This document shows, piece by piece, positions 1 to 5,605 of a stretch of 5,605 nt of DNA. The translations under genes were made by a program, and so were the position numbers. This DNA is from Treponema sp. (GTDB lineage Bacteria > Spirochaetota > Spirochaetia > Treponematales > Breznakiellaceae), in the NCBI GenBank assembly GCA_031277045.1, contig JAISLX010000038.1, positions 1 through 5,605 on the forward strand. The letters run 5' to 3'. Position 1 is the first letter of the stretch. Each line of letters starts with the position of its first letter. The notes beneath the pieces were generated by a model. The model was not told where the DNA came from and made no database searches. It saw only the letters and a program-made list of their open reading frames with translations.

Positions 1-157
1 TAGTGATTTTTATTACCCCGAAGACGAAGGGGGTATCATCTGGAACGATCCCGCCATCGGCATAACATGGCCTGACATTGGCATGGAATACCTCTTGTCC
101 GATAAAGATAAAAAACTCCCCGCCCTGGCGTCTCTCCCCGGTGTAAACAATGCCTGA
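1..157 (+). CDS. rfbC: dTDP-4-dehydrorhamnose 3,5-epimerase, C-terminal fragment
   Basis: This is the 3' end of a gene that begins before the window. It is read in the frame starting at base 2 and ends at TGA 155-157. The visible 51 residues include YYPEDEGGIIWNDPAIGI, the C-terminal signature of RfbC (RmlC), followed by a W-P dipeptide and the short charged tail LLSDKDKKLP. RfbC is a cytoplasmic cupin-fold epimerase that inverts C3 and C5 of dTDP-4-keto-6-deoxyglucose, the third step of dTDP-L-rhamnose synthesis. The next gene, rfbD, performs the following step and starts 8 bases before this stop, so the two are probably translationally coupled. The catalytic residues lie upstream and cannot be checked. 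The identification rests on this C-terminal motif and on the neighbour. Confidence 0.9.
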   Translation, partial: SDFYYPEDEGGIIWNDPAIGITWPDIGMEYLLSDKDKKLPALASLPGVNNA

Positions 158-1121
158 CATTTCCCAAAGAAACGCGCCGCGCCTCCCCGGAGAAACGCGA
201 ATATGGCTCATCGGCAACAAAGGTATGCTGGGGACGGAATTTTCCCGGCTCCTCGAAAAACATGGCCTCCCCTTTACCGGCACCGACCGGGAGGTTGACG
301 TCACCGATCCGGCGGCCCTGGACGCCTGCGCGGAAGCTCAAAGCGCCGGGGGCCGGTTGGCCTGGATCGTCAACTGCGCCGCTTACACCGCGGTGGACAA
401 GGCGGAGGACGATGTTGAAACCTGCCGGAGTTTGAACGCCGCCGGCCCCGGCAATATCGCCCGGACGGCGAAAAAGTTCGGCGCCCGGCTTATCCACATC
501 TCCACCGATTATGTGTTTGACGGCCGGGGCGTTCCCCGGGCCGGGGGGGGCCTCAGGCCTTACCGGGAAGATGATGACACAAATCCCATCGGGGTCTATG
601 GCCTTACCAAGCGGGACGGGGAGCGGCGGGTCCTGGAGAACAACGGGGACTCCTACATCGTCCGCACCGCCTGGCTTTACGGCGAGCACGGCAACAACTT
701 TGTCCACACCATGCTGCGCCTCATGAACGAGCGGGACGAGGTAAAGGTGGTGGACGATCAGCGGGGCAGCCCCACTTGGGTGGCGGATCTGTCCCAAACC
801 CTGCTGTCCCTGGTCCTGGCCTGTAACGCCCCCGGTGCGGCCTCGTCTACCGTATCCCCCGGCGTTTACCACTACACCAACGAGGGGGCCGTCACCTGGT
901 TTGACTTTGCGCAGGAAATTTACTGCCAGGGCCGGCGGCTTGGTCTGATAAAAAAAGACTGCGCGGTACGGCCCTGCGCCAGCGCCGAATACCCCGCCAA
1001 CGTTGTCCGCCCCGCCTACGCCGTGCTGGACAAGGCGAAAATTAAAGCGGCCCTGGGCCTGGCTGTCCCGCCCTGGGACGAAAGCCTTGCGCGGTATCTG
1101 GAATCCCGCATGCCGGGGTAA
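150..1121 (+). CDS. rfbD: dTDP-4-dehydrorhamnose reductase
   Basis: The product is a 323-residue cytoplasmic reductase that makes dTDP-L-rhamnose from dTDP-4-keto-L-rhamnose with NAD(P)H. The N-terminal nucleotide-binding motif is GNKGMLG (residues 22-28, GxxGxxG). It is followed by VNCAAYT (74-80), STDYVFDG (118-125), the catalytic pair Tyr150/Lys154 in YGLTK, RTAWLYG, and DQRGSPTW (203-210). The C-terminus has the usual SAEYP, RPAYAVLDK and WDESLARYL blocks. Two oddities stand out. There is a 17-residue extension before the first beta strand, so the ATG at 150 may not be the true start; no ATG, GTG or TTG lies nearer, but an ATA at 201 does. There is also an insertion of about seven residues (around 130-138) between STDYVFDG and the catalytic Tyr, encoded around an 8-G run. 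The gene overlaps rfbC by 8 bases and is followed closely by ugd. The function is secure; the start is not. Confidence 0.93.
   Translation: MPDISQRNAPRLPGETRIWLIGNKGMLGTEFSRLLEKHGLPFTGTDREVDVTDPAALDACAEAQSAGGRLAWIVNCAAYTAVDKAEDDVETCRSLNAAGPGNIARTAKKFGARLIHISTDYVFDGRGVPRAGGGLRPYREDDDTNPIGVYGLTKRDGERRVLENNGDSYIVRTAWLYGEHGNNFVHTMLRLMNERDEVKVVDDQRGSPTWVADLSQTLLSLVLACNAPGAASSTVSPGVYHYTNEGAVTWFDFAQEIYCQGRRLGLIKKDCAVRPCASAEYPANVVRPAYAVLDKAKIKAALGLAVPPWDESLARYLESRMPG
543..550 (+). repeat. Poly-G tract (8 G) inside rfbD
   Basis: Eight consecutive G residues follow CC at 541-542 within the rfbD reading frame. They encode part of an Ala-Gly-Gly-Gly stretch between the STDYVFDG motif and the catalytic tyrosine. 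Homopolymer tracts of this length can slip during replication; gaining or losing one G would cut the protein off before its active-site Tyr150. Whether it varies in nature cannot be seen from one sequence. Confidence 0.6.
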
Positions 1122-1125
1122 GGAG
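1120..1125 (+). promoter_or_regulatory. Ribosome binding site for ugd
   Basis: AAGGAG overlaps the rfbD stop codon (TAA 1119-1121) and sits six bases before the ATG at 1132. It is a strong Shine-Dalgarno match. It settles the ugd start at 1132 rather than at the upstream in-frame ATG at 1003, which lies inside rfbD. The protein then begins with its NAD-binding strand, as expected for the family. Confidence 0.85.
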
Positions 1126-1131
1126 ATCGGA

Positions 1132-2466
1132 ATGGTTAATATCACGGTAATTGGGACCGGCTATGTGGGTCTTGTCTCCGGGTCTTGTTTGGCGGAATTT
1201 GGCAACCGCGTTGTCTGCGTGGATACCGATACCGCGAAGATCGAGGCCCTTGCCAAGGGGGTTATCCCCATATTCGAACCAGGGCTGAAGGATGTGGTGG
1301 AGCGGAACGTCCGCGCCGGGCGGCTTTCGTTCAGTGCGTCTCTCCCCGATACCATCAAGAGCGGCGGAGTGGTGTTTATCGCCGTGGGAACCCCGCCGGC
1401 GGATGACGGCAGCGCGGATCTGGGATTCGTTGAACAGGCGGCCCGGGAGTTGGGGGCCCGCATCGAGGACTACACGGTTTTTGTGGATAAAAGCACGGTC
1501 CCCGTAGGTACCGCCAAAAAAGTCCGCCGCTGGGTCCAGGAGGCTTTGGACAAGCGGGGTCTTGCCGTTCCTTTCGACGTGGTCTCCAACCCCGAATTTC
1601 TGCGGGAGGGGAACGCAGTCTACGACTTTACTCACCCGGACCGGGTGGTTATCGGGAGCGACAGCGCCAGGGCGCGGGAGATCATGAAAGAGGTCTACCG
1701 CGCCCTTTTCCTCAACGAAACTCCCTACATCGAGGCTTCTTGTGAAACGGCGGAGATGATCAAGTATGCTTCCAATGCATTCCTCGCGGTAAAAATTTCG
1801 TTTATCAACGAGATTGCTAACCTCTGCGAGCAGGTAGGCGCTAATGTTAAAGATGTGTCCAGGGCTATGGGCCGGGACGGGCGTATTGGTTCCAAGTTCC
1901 TTCATGCCGGTCCCGGCTATGGCGGTTCCTGTTTTCCCAAAGATACCCGGGCAATTGCCGCCACGGGCCGGCAGTACGGCGCACCCCTGTCGATTGTCGA
2001 AACCGCTATCCAGGCCAACGAGCGGCAAAAGGCCCTTATGGTTGTCAAGATCGAGCGAGGAATGGGAGGACCGGGGGGCCTGGAGGGGAAGACCATCGCC
2101 ATTCTGGGCCTAGCCTTTAAGCAGAACACCAATGACATGCGGGAATCCCCGGCTATTGCCATTTGCAAAGGGCTGGCGGCGCGGGGTGCTCGGCTCCGGG
2201 TCTGGGACCCTCAGGCTATGGAGGAGGCTGTTTGGCGGCTCAAGGGTATCGCCGGGCAGCTTTACTTTGCTGTGGACGAATATGATGCCATAATGGGAAG
2301 CCATGCTCTGGTTTTGGTTACCGAGTGGAACCAGTTCCGCAACCTCGATCTGAACCGCATAAAAAAGACCCTCCTGGGCCCCCATTTTTTCGATCTGCGG
2401 GACATTTACAAGCGGGAAGAGGTGGAAACGGCAGGGCTGGTCTACATTGGGGTGGGAATGTCATGA
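1132..2466 (+). CDS. ugd: UDP-glucose 6-dehydrogenase
   Basis: The product is a 444-residue cytoplasmic enzyme, a normal length for the family. It oxidises UDP-glucose to UDP-glucuronate in two NAD-dependent steps. The N-terminal Rossmann motif is GTGYVGL (residues 8-14), with Asp31 in VVCVDTD as the likely NAD-ribose contact. Next come VGTPP, the STVPVGT loop, and NPEFLREG with Glu155. The dimerising helix carries Lys211 and Asn215 (KYASNAFLAVK). The catalytic cysteine is Cys267 in GYGGSCFPKDTRA. The C-terminal UDP-binding domain carries LAFKQNTNDMRESPA. All expected catalytic residues are present, so the enzyme should be active. The start at 1132 is supported by AAGGAG six bases upstream. 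Its stop overlaps the start of the downstream epimerase gene (ATGA), which uses its product. Related symbols in other species are tuaD, rkpK and udg. Confidence 0.96.
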   Translation: MVNITVIGTGYVGLVSGSCLAEFGNRVVCVDTDTAKIEALAKGVIPIFEPGLKDVVERNVRAGRLSFSASLPDTIKSGGVVFIAVGTPPADDGSADLGFVEQAARELGARIEDYTVFVDKSTVPVGTAKKVRRWVQEALDKRGLAVPFDVVSNPEFLREGNAVYDFTHPDRVVIGSDSARAREIMKEVYRALFLNETPYIEASCETAEMIKYASNAFLAVKISFINEIANLCEQVGANVKDVSRAMGRDGRIGSKFLHAGPGYGGSCFPKDTRAIAATGRQYGAPLSIVETAIQANERQKALMVVKIERGMGGPGGLEGKTIAILGLAFKQNTNDMRESPAIAICKGLAARGARLRVWDPQAMEEAVWRLKGIAGQLYFAVDEYDAIMGSHALVLVTEWNQFRNLDLNRIKKTLLGPHFFDLRDIYKREEVETAGLVYIGVGMS

Positions 2467-3476
2467 AGATCCTCGTTACCGGAATAGCCGGATTTATTGG
2501 GCACTGCCTTGCCGGCCGCCTTGCTGCCGGGGGTGAAACAGTTATTGGTATCGACAATATCAACGATTACTACGATGTCGATCTAAAATATGGCCGCCTG
2601 GCGGATTTGGGCTTTCAGGCGGCCGCCGGTTCGGTAAGGTCCCAGTCTGCCCGCTACCCCAGTTTAAGCTTTTGCAAGATGGACCTGGCCGATGCGGAGG
2701 CCCTGCGATCCCTGTGCGCCGCAGAGCGCTTCGACCTGGTGCTGCACCTTGCCGCCCAGGCGGGGGTCCGCTATTCCCTGACCAATCCCCATGCCTATAT
2801 CGCCAGCAACGTGCAGGGGTTTTTGAATATTCTGGAAGCGGTCCGGGCCTTTCCGGTAAAGCACTTGGTCTATGCCTCCTCAAGTTCGGTCTATGGCCTT
2901 GATACGATTCAGCCTTTTTCCGAAAACAGTGCGGCGGACCGCCCTGCAAGTTTGTACGCGGCGACCAAGCGGGCCAACGAGCTTATGGCCCACAGTTATG
3001 CTCACCTGTACGGTATTCCCTCCACGGGACTGCGGTTTTTTACGGTTTACGGCCCCTGGGGCAGGCCGGACATGGCCCCCTTTATCTTTACCAGGGCGAT
3101 TCTGGAGGGCCGCCCCATCGATGTTTTTAACCATGGGCAGGCCCGGCGGGACTTTACCTACATCGATGACATTGTAGAAGGCATTGTCCGGGTAATGGAA
3201 AAACCTCCCGCCCAAGCCGGTTCTCCCGTTCCCGCCCGGATTTACAACATCGGTAACGGCGCCCCGGTCCTCCTCCTCGATTTTATCCACACCCTTGAAG
3301 ACGAACTGGGCCTTAAAGCCCGGATGAACATGATGCCCCCGCAGGCCGGGGACGTTCCGGTTACCTGGGCAGACTGCGGGGCCTTGGAAGCCGCCGTTGG
3401 CTATAAGCCGCATACCGGCATCCGGGAGGGGATTCGCCCCTTTGCGGCCTGGTACCGATGGTTTTACCGGGTCTGA
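2463..3476 (+). CDS. UDP-glucuronate 4-epimerase (extended SDR family)
   Basis: The product is a 337-residue cytoplasmic NAD-dependent epimerase predicted to interconvert UDP-glucuronate and UDP-galacturonate. It opens with the NAD-binding motif GIAGFIG (residues 7-13). The segment GIDNINDYYDVDLKYGRL, just after the second strand, is typical of UDP-glucuronate 4-epimerases (CapI/LpsL/Cap1J type) rather than of GalE. LAAQAGVRYS (96-105) follows, then the catalytic Ser140 in YASSSSVYG, Tyr165 and Lys169 in YAATK, and RFFTVYGPWGRPDM (191-204). The ATG overlaps the ugd stop by four bases (ATGA), which suggests translational coupling to the enzyme that supplies its substrate. The longer open frame starting at 2325 lies inside ugd and is not the real start. 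A UDP-glucose or UDP-GlcNAc 4-epimerase is a less likely alternative. Symbols used in the family include lpsL, capI and uge; none is assigned here. Confidence 0.9.
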   Translation: MKILVTGIAGFIGHCLAGRLAAGGETVIGIDNINDYYDVDLKYGRLADLGFQAAAGSVRSQSARYPSLSFCKMDLADAEALRSLCAAERFDLVLHLAAQAGVRYSLTNPHAYIASNVQGFLNILEAVRAFPVKHLVYASSSSVYGLDTIQPFSENSAADRPASLYAATKRANELMAHSYAHLYGIPSTGLRFFTVYGPWGRPDMAPFIFTRAILEGRPIDVFNHGQARRDFTYIDDIVEGIVRVMEKPPAQAGSPVPARIYNIGNGAPVLLLDFIHTLEDELGLKARMNMMPPQAGDVPVTWADCGALEAAVGYKPHTGIREGIRPFAAWYRWFYRV

Positions 3477-3505
3477 TACGCCGCCGGTCTCCAATTTCTT
3501 CAAGT

Positions 3506-4743
3506 ATGATTGAAGATGATGCCTATATTTTGCGGCCTTTCTATATGCGGCAGTTACGGCCCTACATAGGCTCCCATATCATCAAGATACTGATCGGTCA
3601 GCGGCGGGCCGGAAAGAGCTTTATGCTCTATCAGTTGATTGACGAACTGCGGCGGGAACAGCCCCAGGCCAATATTGTGTATATCAATACGGAGCTTGCC
3701 GAATTCCGCGCCCTCCGCGACGAGGCCGGGCTATACGAGTACGTCAGGTTGCATACCGGCGGGCCCGGACCCCATTACGTGTTTATTGACGAGATTCAGG
3801 AGATTGACCGCTTTGAACTTGCTCTGCGCTCCCTCTTTGCCGAAAACCGTTGCGATTTGTGCTGTACCGGCGCAATGCCCATCTGCTTTCGGGGGAACTG
3901 GCCACCTACCTGGCAGGGCGCTATGTGCAGTTCACCGTGTACCCCCTAAGCTACACGGAATTTCTCGATTTTTACCGCTGCGCCAATACTGGGGAAACGC
4001 TGCGGAAGTACCTGCGGATAGGGGGCATGCCCTACCTTGCCGCCCTGGAAAATTCAAGCCGACCCGATACCCGGCAGCAGGAGGCGCTGGCCGCCGAATA
4101 CCTGCGGAACCTGTACGAATCCATTTTGCTGCGCGATGTAATAGCCCGGGAAAATATCCGCAATGTCCTGTTTCTGGAAAACCTGGCGATCTACCTTGCG
4201 GATAACACGGGCAGTCTCTTTTCGGCGAGCAACATCAGTAAGTACCTGAAAAATCAAAAACTGAATGTGCCGGTGCAGACCGTTATCAGTTATCTGGAGG
4301 CCCTGGAAAAGTCCATGTTGATCCGCCGGATCCGCCGGGCCGATGTCAGGGGCCTTAAAGTGTTTGAAATTGGCGACAAATACTATTTTGAGGACATTGG
4401 GCTTAGAAATGTGCTGGCCCGCAGCCCTCAGTTGGACACGGCGAAGCTTGTCGAGCAGGCGGTCTGCCTGTTCCTTTTGCAGCGGGGATTCACCGTCTAT
4501 ACCGGCAAGCTTGATGACGGCGAAATTGACTTTGTTGCCGTGCGGCAGGCGGAAAAACTCTACGTGCAGGCCGCCTACCGTATCAGCGACGATGCCGTTT
4601 ACCAGAGGGAATTCGGCAGCCTGGAACGTATTCCCGACCAGCACCCCAAGTACGTGATCACTCTGGACGAAGACATGCCCCCGGTAAACGGCAACGGTAT
4701 CCGTTGGATGCACCTTAAAGATTTTCTGGTAATGGAGCTGTAA
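3506..4743 (+). pseudogene. AAA-family ATPase with DUF4143 domain, frameshifted
   Basis: The gene is split between two frames. The first runs from ATG 3506 to TAA 3947-3949, and the second is open through the overlap to TAA 4741-4743. Adding one base after 3871 gives a continuous protein of about 412 residues, the usual length for this family. The N-terminal AAA_14 domain has a Walker A motif GQRRAGKS (residues 31-38) and a Walker B YVFIDEI with Asp95-Glu96. The broken place is the sensor-like TGSN motif (121-124), then HLLSGELATYLAGR. After the break come GGMPY (173-177), KYYFEDIGLRN (292-302) and GKLDDGEIDFVA (334-345), all characteristic of DUF4143. Proteins of this type are common orphan ATPases of unclear role; some are suggested to link to restriction or mobile-element biology. 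The start at 3506 gives the usual short N-terminus; ATG 3458, inside the epimerase gene, is an alternative. No strong ribosome site is visible. It lies 29 bases after the epimerase stop. It could be a true pseudogene, a split gene (TTG 3850 could start the second half), or a sequencing error. Confidence 0.85.
3866..3877 (+). other. Frameshift site in the DUF4143 ATPase
   Basis: The DNA reads ACC GGC GCA ATG in the upstream frame, but CGC AAT GCC in the frame of the downstream half. Inserting a single A after base 3871 gives ACC GGC AGC AAT GCC, which encodes Thr-Gly-Ser-Asn-Ala. That restores the TGSN motif expected in the family and joins it smoothly to HLLSGEL. The site is not a homopolymer, and I see no slippery heptamer of the X-XXY-YYZ form nearby. 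This argues for a real deletion or a base-calling error rather than programmed frameshifting. Confidence 0.75.
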
Positions 4744-4858
4744 ACATGAACCGCGAATCGACATGGTCAAAATAAGATCGTTTTTGACAGGCAGGCCGGC
4801 GAAATAGGCCTTACCTTCAAGCTGGGTTGACGCGGAAATGGAGGCCCCCCGGCGAAAA

Positions 4859-4879
4859 GTTGTTCAAAATTTGAACAAC
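4859..4879. repeat. Perfect 21-bp palindrome, candidate operator
   Basis: The arms GTTGTTCAAA (4859-4868) and TTTGAACAAC (4870-4879) are exact reverse complements separated by one A. Size and symmetry suit a dimeric helix-turn-helix repressor such as a MarR or TetR family member; this is inference and no such regulator is in the window. On the minus strand the structure is followed by TTTT, so a weak terminator for a leftward transcript is an alternative reading. Confidence 0.5.
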
Positions 4880-4883
4880 GTGT

Positions 4884-4903
4884 GCCAATCTTATTGCATT
4901 GGC
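4884..4903. repeat. Inverted repeat GCCAAT / ATTGGC
   Basis: GCCAAT (4884-4889) and ATTGGC (4898-4903) are exact reverse complements around an 8-base spacer. The repeat starts five bases after the 21-bp palindrome. An inner CAAT/ATTG pairing offers an alternative smaller hairpin. On its own the repeat could be chance; its interest comes from its position in the series. Confidence 0.4.
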
Positions 4904-4908
4904 GGTAT

Positions 4909-4921
4909 GAATATGGTATTC
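4909..4921. repeat. Short inverted repeat GAATA / TATTC
   Basis: GAATA (4909-4913) and TATTC (4917-4921) are exact reverse complements around the three bases TGG. This is short and AT-rich, so chance is quite possible. It is listed because it continues the row of inverted repeats between 4859 and 5021. Confidence 0.25.
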
Positions 4922-4936
4922 TTGTTGTATTAGCGG

Positions 4937-4965
4937 TGCCGGGCCCCCGGAACTGCGGCCCGGCA
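4937..4965. repeat. GC-rich hairpin, 9-bp stem
   Basis: TGCCGGGCC (4937-4945) pairs perfectly with GGCCCGGCA (4957-4965) around an 11-base loop. The stem is eight G-C pairs and one A-T pair and would be very stable in RNA or single-stranded DNA. No T-run follows on either strand, so it does not look like a standard intrinsic terminator. It may belong to a dispersed repeat or to a structured RNA. Confidence 0.55.
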
Positions 4966-5005
4966 AGTCTGTTTCGGCGACGGCTAGGTTTACATCCGGC
5001 AATTT

Positions 5006-5021
5006 GGCGCCTCCCGGCGCC
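5006..5021. repeat. GC-rich hairpin GGCGCC-TCCC-GGCGCC
   Basis: The self-complementary hexamer GGCGCC occurs twice (5006-5011 and 5016-5021) around a 4-base loop, forming a compact six-pair GC hairpin. No T-run follows on either strand. Together with the hairpin at 4937-4965 it makes a roughly 85-base GC-rich structured block. Confidence 0.5.
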
Positions 5022-5160
5022 CCGCCGTACATATTTGTGGACGGGAGTATTGCACCCCGCTGGTATGGCTGCCCGGCCCTTGCTTTCTTCTCCTTTGTGG
5101 TGAAATTCATAAAAATGCTTTTTAGACTAATCAAGCTACTAGTCACATAAATAGGCAGAT

Positions 5161-5605
5161 ATGGTATATACAGCAGCGTTAATTGGATGTGGCAGAATAA
5201 GTTCTAAACATATTGAAGGATTTTCTTCCAATTCCGGCACCATGCGGCTTGTTGCTACCTGCGATCTTACGCTTGATCGGGCAATGGAAAAAGCCCGGGA
5301 GTATAAAACATACGCCACCAATGCGGATGTCCGGATATATGACGATTACCGAAAAATGCTTGCCGAATGTAAGCCCGATATTGTCACCATCGCAGCCGAA
5401 TCGGGGAAGCATAAAGACATCGCCCTGGACTGCTTTGACGCCGGGTGCCACGTGATATGCGAGAAGCCCATGGCCCTTTCCACCCACGACGCGGACGCCA
5501 TGAACGGGGCGGCAAAAAGGGCGGGAAAGAAACTGGCGGTCTGCTTCCAGAACCGTTTTAACCGGCCCATTCAAAGGCTGCGGACCGCCCTCGAAGGGGG
5601 GCGCT
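5161..5605 (+). CDS. Gfo/Idh/MocA-family oxidoreductase, N-terminal part, WlbA/WbpB-like
   Basis: The gene runs off the window after 148 codons; full family members are usually about 320-390 residues. The protein begins MVYTAALIGCGRISSKH, with the NAD-binding GCGRIS at residues 9-14. The hallmark EKP motif is at Glu101-Lys102-Pro103 in HVICEKPMALS, where the lysine is the likely catalytic residue. The following CFQNRFNRPIQRL resembles the Q-N-R-(F/Y)-N segment of UDP-N-acetyl-2-amino-2-deoxyglucuronate 3-dehydrogenases (WlbA, WbpB), which act early in making diacetamido-uronic acid sugars. That substrate is inferred from motif memory and from the sugar-nucleotide neighbours; another sugar or inositol dehydrogenase remains possible. 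ATG 5161 is the only sensible start, with just a weak AGG ribosome site at 5153-5155. The leader and first 25 codons are clearly more AT-rich than the rest. It lies 417 bases after the ATPase and could have its own promoter. Confidence 0.85.
   Translation, partial: MVYTAALIGCGRISSKHIEGFSSNSGTMRLVATCDLTLDRAMEKAREYKTYATNADVRIYDDYRKMLAECKPDIVTIAAESGKHKDIALDCFDAGCHVICEKPMALSTHDADAMNGAAKRAGKKLAVCFQNRFNRPIQRLRTALEGGR

Larger units (their letters stand above)
4744..5160. other. Structured intergenic region without a supported gene
   Basis: These 417 bases separate the ATPase from the oxidoreductase gene. Short open frames exist on both strands, the longest being 109 codons on the minus strand (4817-5146), but none shows a recognisable domain or protein-like composition. 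The stretch instead carries several inverted repeats (4859-4879, 4884-4903, 4909-4921, 4937-4965, 5006-5021), which are GC-rich in the middle. The last 60 bases are AT-rich, as expected just before a gene. A weak AT-rich inverted repeat also occurs at 4766-4788 (GTCAAAA, 9-base loop, TTTTGAC). I see no convincing intrinsic terminator, because no hairpin is followed on the + strand by a run of T. No -35/-10 pair is good enough to call. Confidence 0.6.

Noticed and set aside
36..1145. A 369-codon open frame on the minus strand across rfbD
   Set aside because: It is antisense to a confidently identified gene, has a proline- and glycine-rich composition typical of GC-rich shadow frames, and shows no known motif.
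1042..2028. A 328-codon open frame on the minus strand across ugd
   Set aside because: It is a shadow of ugd, whose complete set of catalytic motifs is on the + strand. The antisense translation has no recognisable domain.
3841..3872. Programmed -1 frameshifting in the ATPase
   Set aside because: The needed shift direction is -1, but no X-XXY-YYZ slippery heptamer is visible. The nearest, C-GAA-AAC at 3841-3847, does not fit, and there is no obvious downstream stimulatory structure. A one-base deletion explains the data better.
4784..4812. TTGACA at 4784-4789 as a -35 box
   Set aside because: The hexamer is perfect, but the bases 16-18 downstream (around GGCCTT) do not resemble a -10 box, and no gene follows closely.
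4894..4922. TTGCAT and TATTCT with a 17-base spacer as a promoter
   Set aside because: Spacing is ideal, but both boxes are weak matches and the site is about 240 bases from the next gene. It is no better than expected by chance.
4937..4965. GC hairpin as a Rho-independent terminator of the operon
   Set aside because: The stem is strong but no T-run follows it on either strand.
4817..5146. A 109-codon minus-strand frame in the intergenic region
   Set aside because: It runs through the inverted repeats, has a low-complexity Gly/Pro/Ala-rich translation and no recognisable domain. I judged it noncoding, though repeated copies elsewhere in the genome could change this.

Overview
The window is part of a nucleotide-sugar and surface-polysaccharide cluster from a GC-rich bacterium. 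All genes lie on the + strand. From memory of family members, the proteins look like those of spirochaetes, most likely Treponema and its relatives (the rfbD opening I-W-L-I-G-N-K-G-M-L-G in particular). I could not run a search, so treat the taxonomy as a moderate-confidence inference.

Layout. Positions 1-157 hold the C-terminus of RfbC (dTDP-4-dehydrorhamnose 3,5-epimerase). It overlaps rfbD (150-1121, dTDP-4-dehydrorhamnose reductase), and together they perform the last two steps of dTDP-L-rhamnose synthesis. Ten bases on, behind a clear AAGGAG ribosome site, is ugd (1132-2466, UDP-glucose 6-dehydrogenase). It shares an ATGA overlap with a UDP-glucuronate 4-epimerase gene (2463-3476). That pair converts UDP-glucose to UDP-glucuronate and then UDP-galacturonate. 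The four genes look like one tightly packed operon feeding a rhamnose- and uronate-containing glycan.

Positions 3506-4743 encode an AAA ATPase with a C-terminal DUF4143 domain, unrelated to sugar synthesis. It is broken by an apparent one-base deletion in its TGSN (sensor-1-like) motif near 3871; adding one base restores a full-length protein of about 412 residues.

Positions 4744-5160 have no convincing gene. The stretch holds a series of inverted repeats, including a near-ideal 21-bp palindrome and two GC-rich hairpins, followed by an AT-rich leader. From 5161 to the window edge is the N-terminal part of a Gfo/Idh/MocA oxidoreductase, probably of the WlbA/WbpB type that acts on a UDP-sugar uronate. 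This fits the polysaccharide theme.

Points that most deserve a second look are the frameshifted ATPase, an 8-G tract in rfbD lying exactly where the protein has extra residues compared with the family, and the structured intergenic region. I see no clearly new multi-gene system here.
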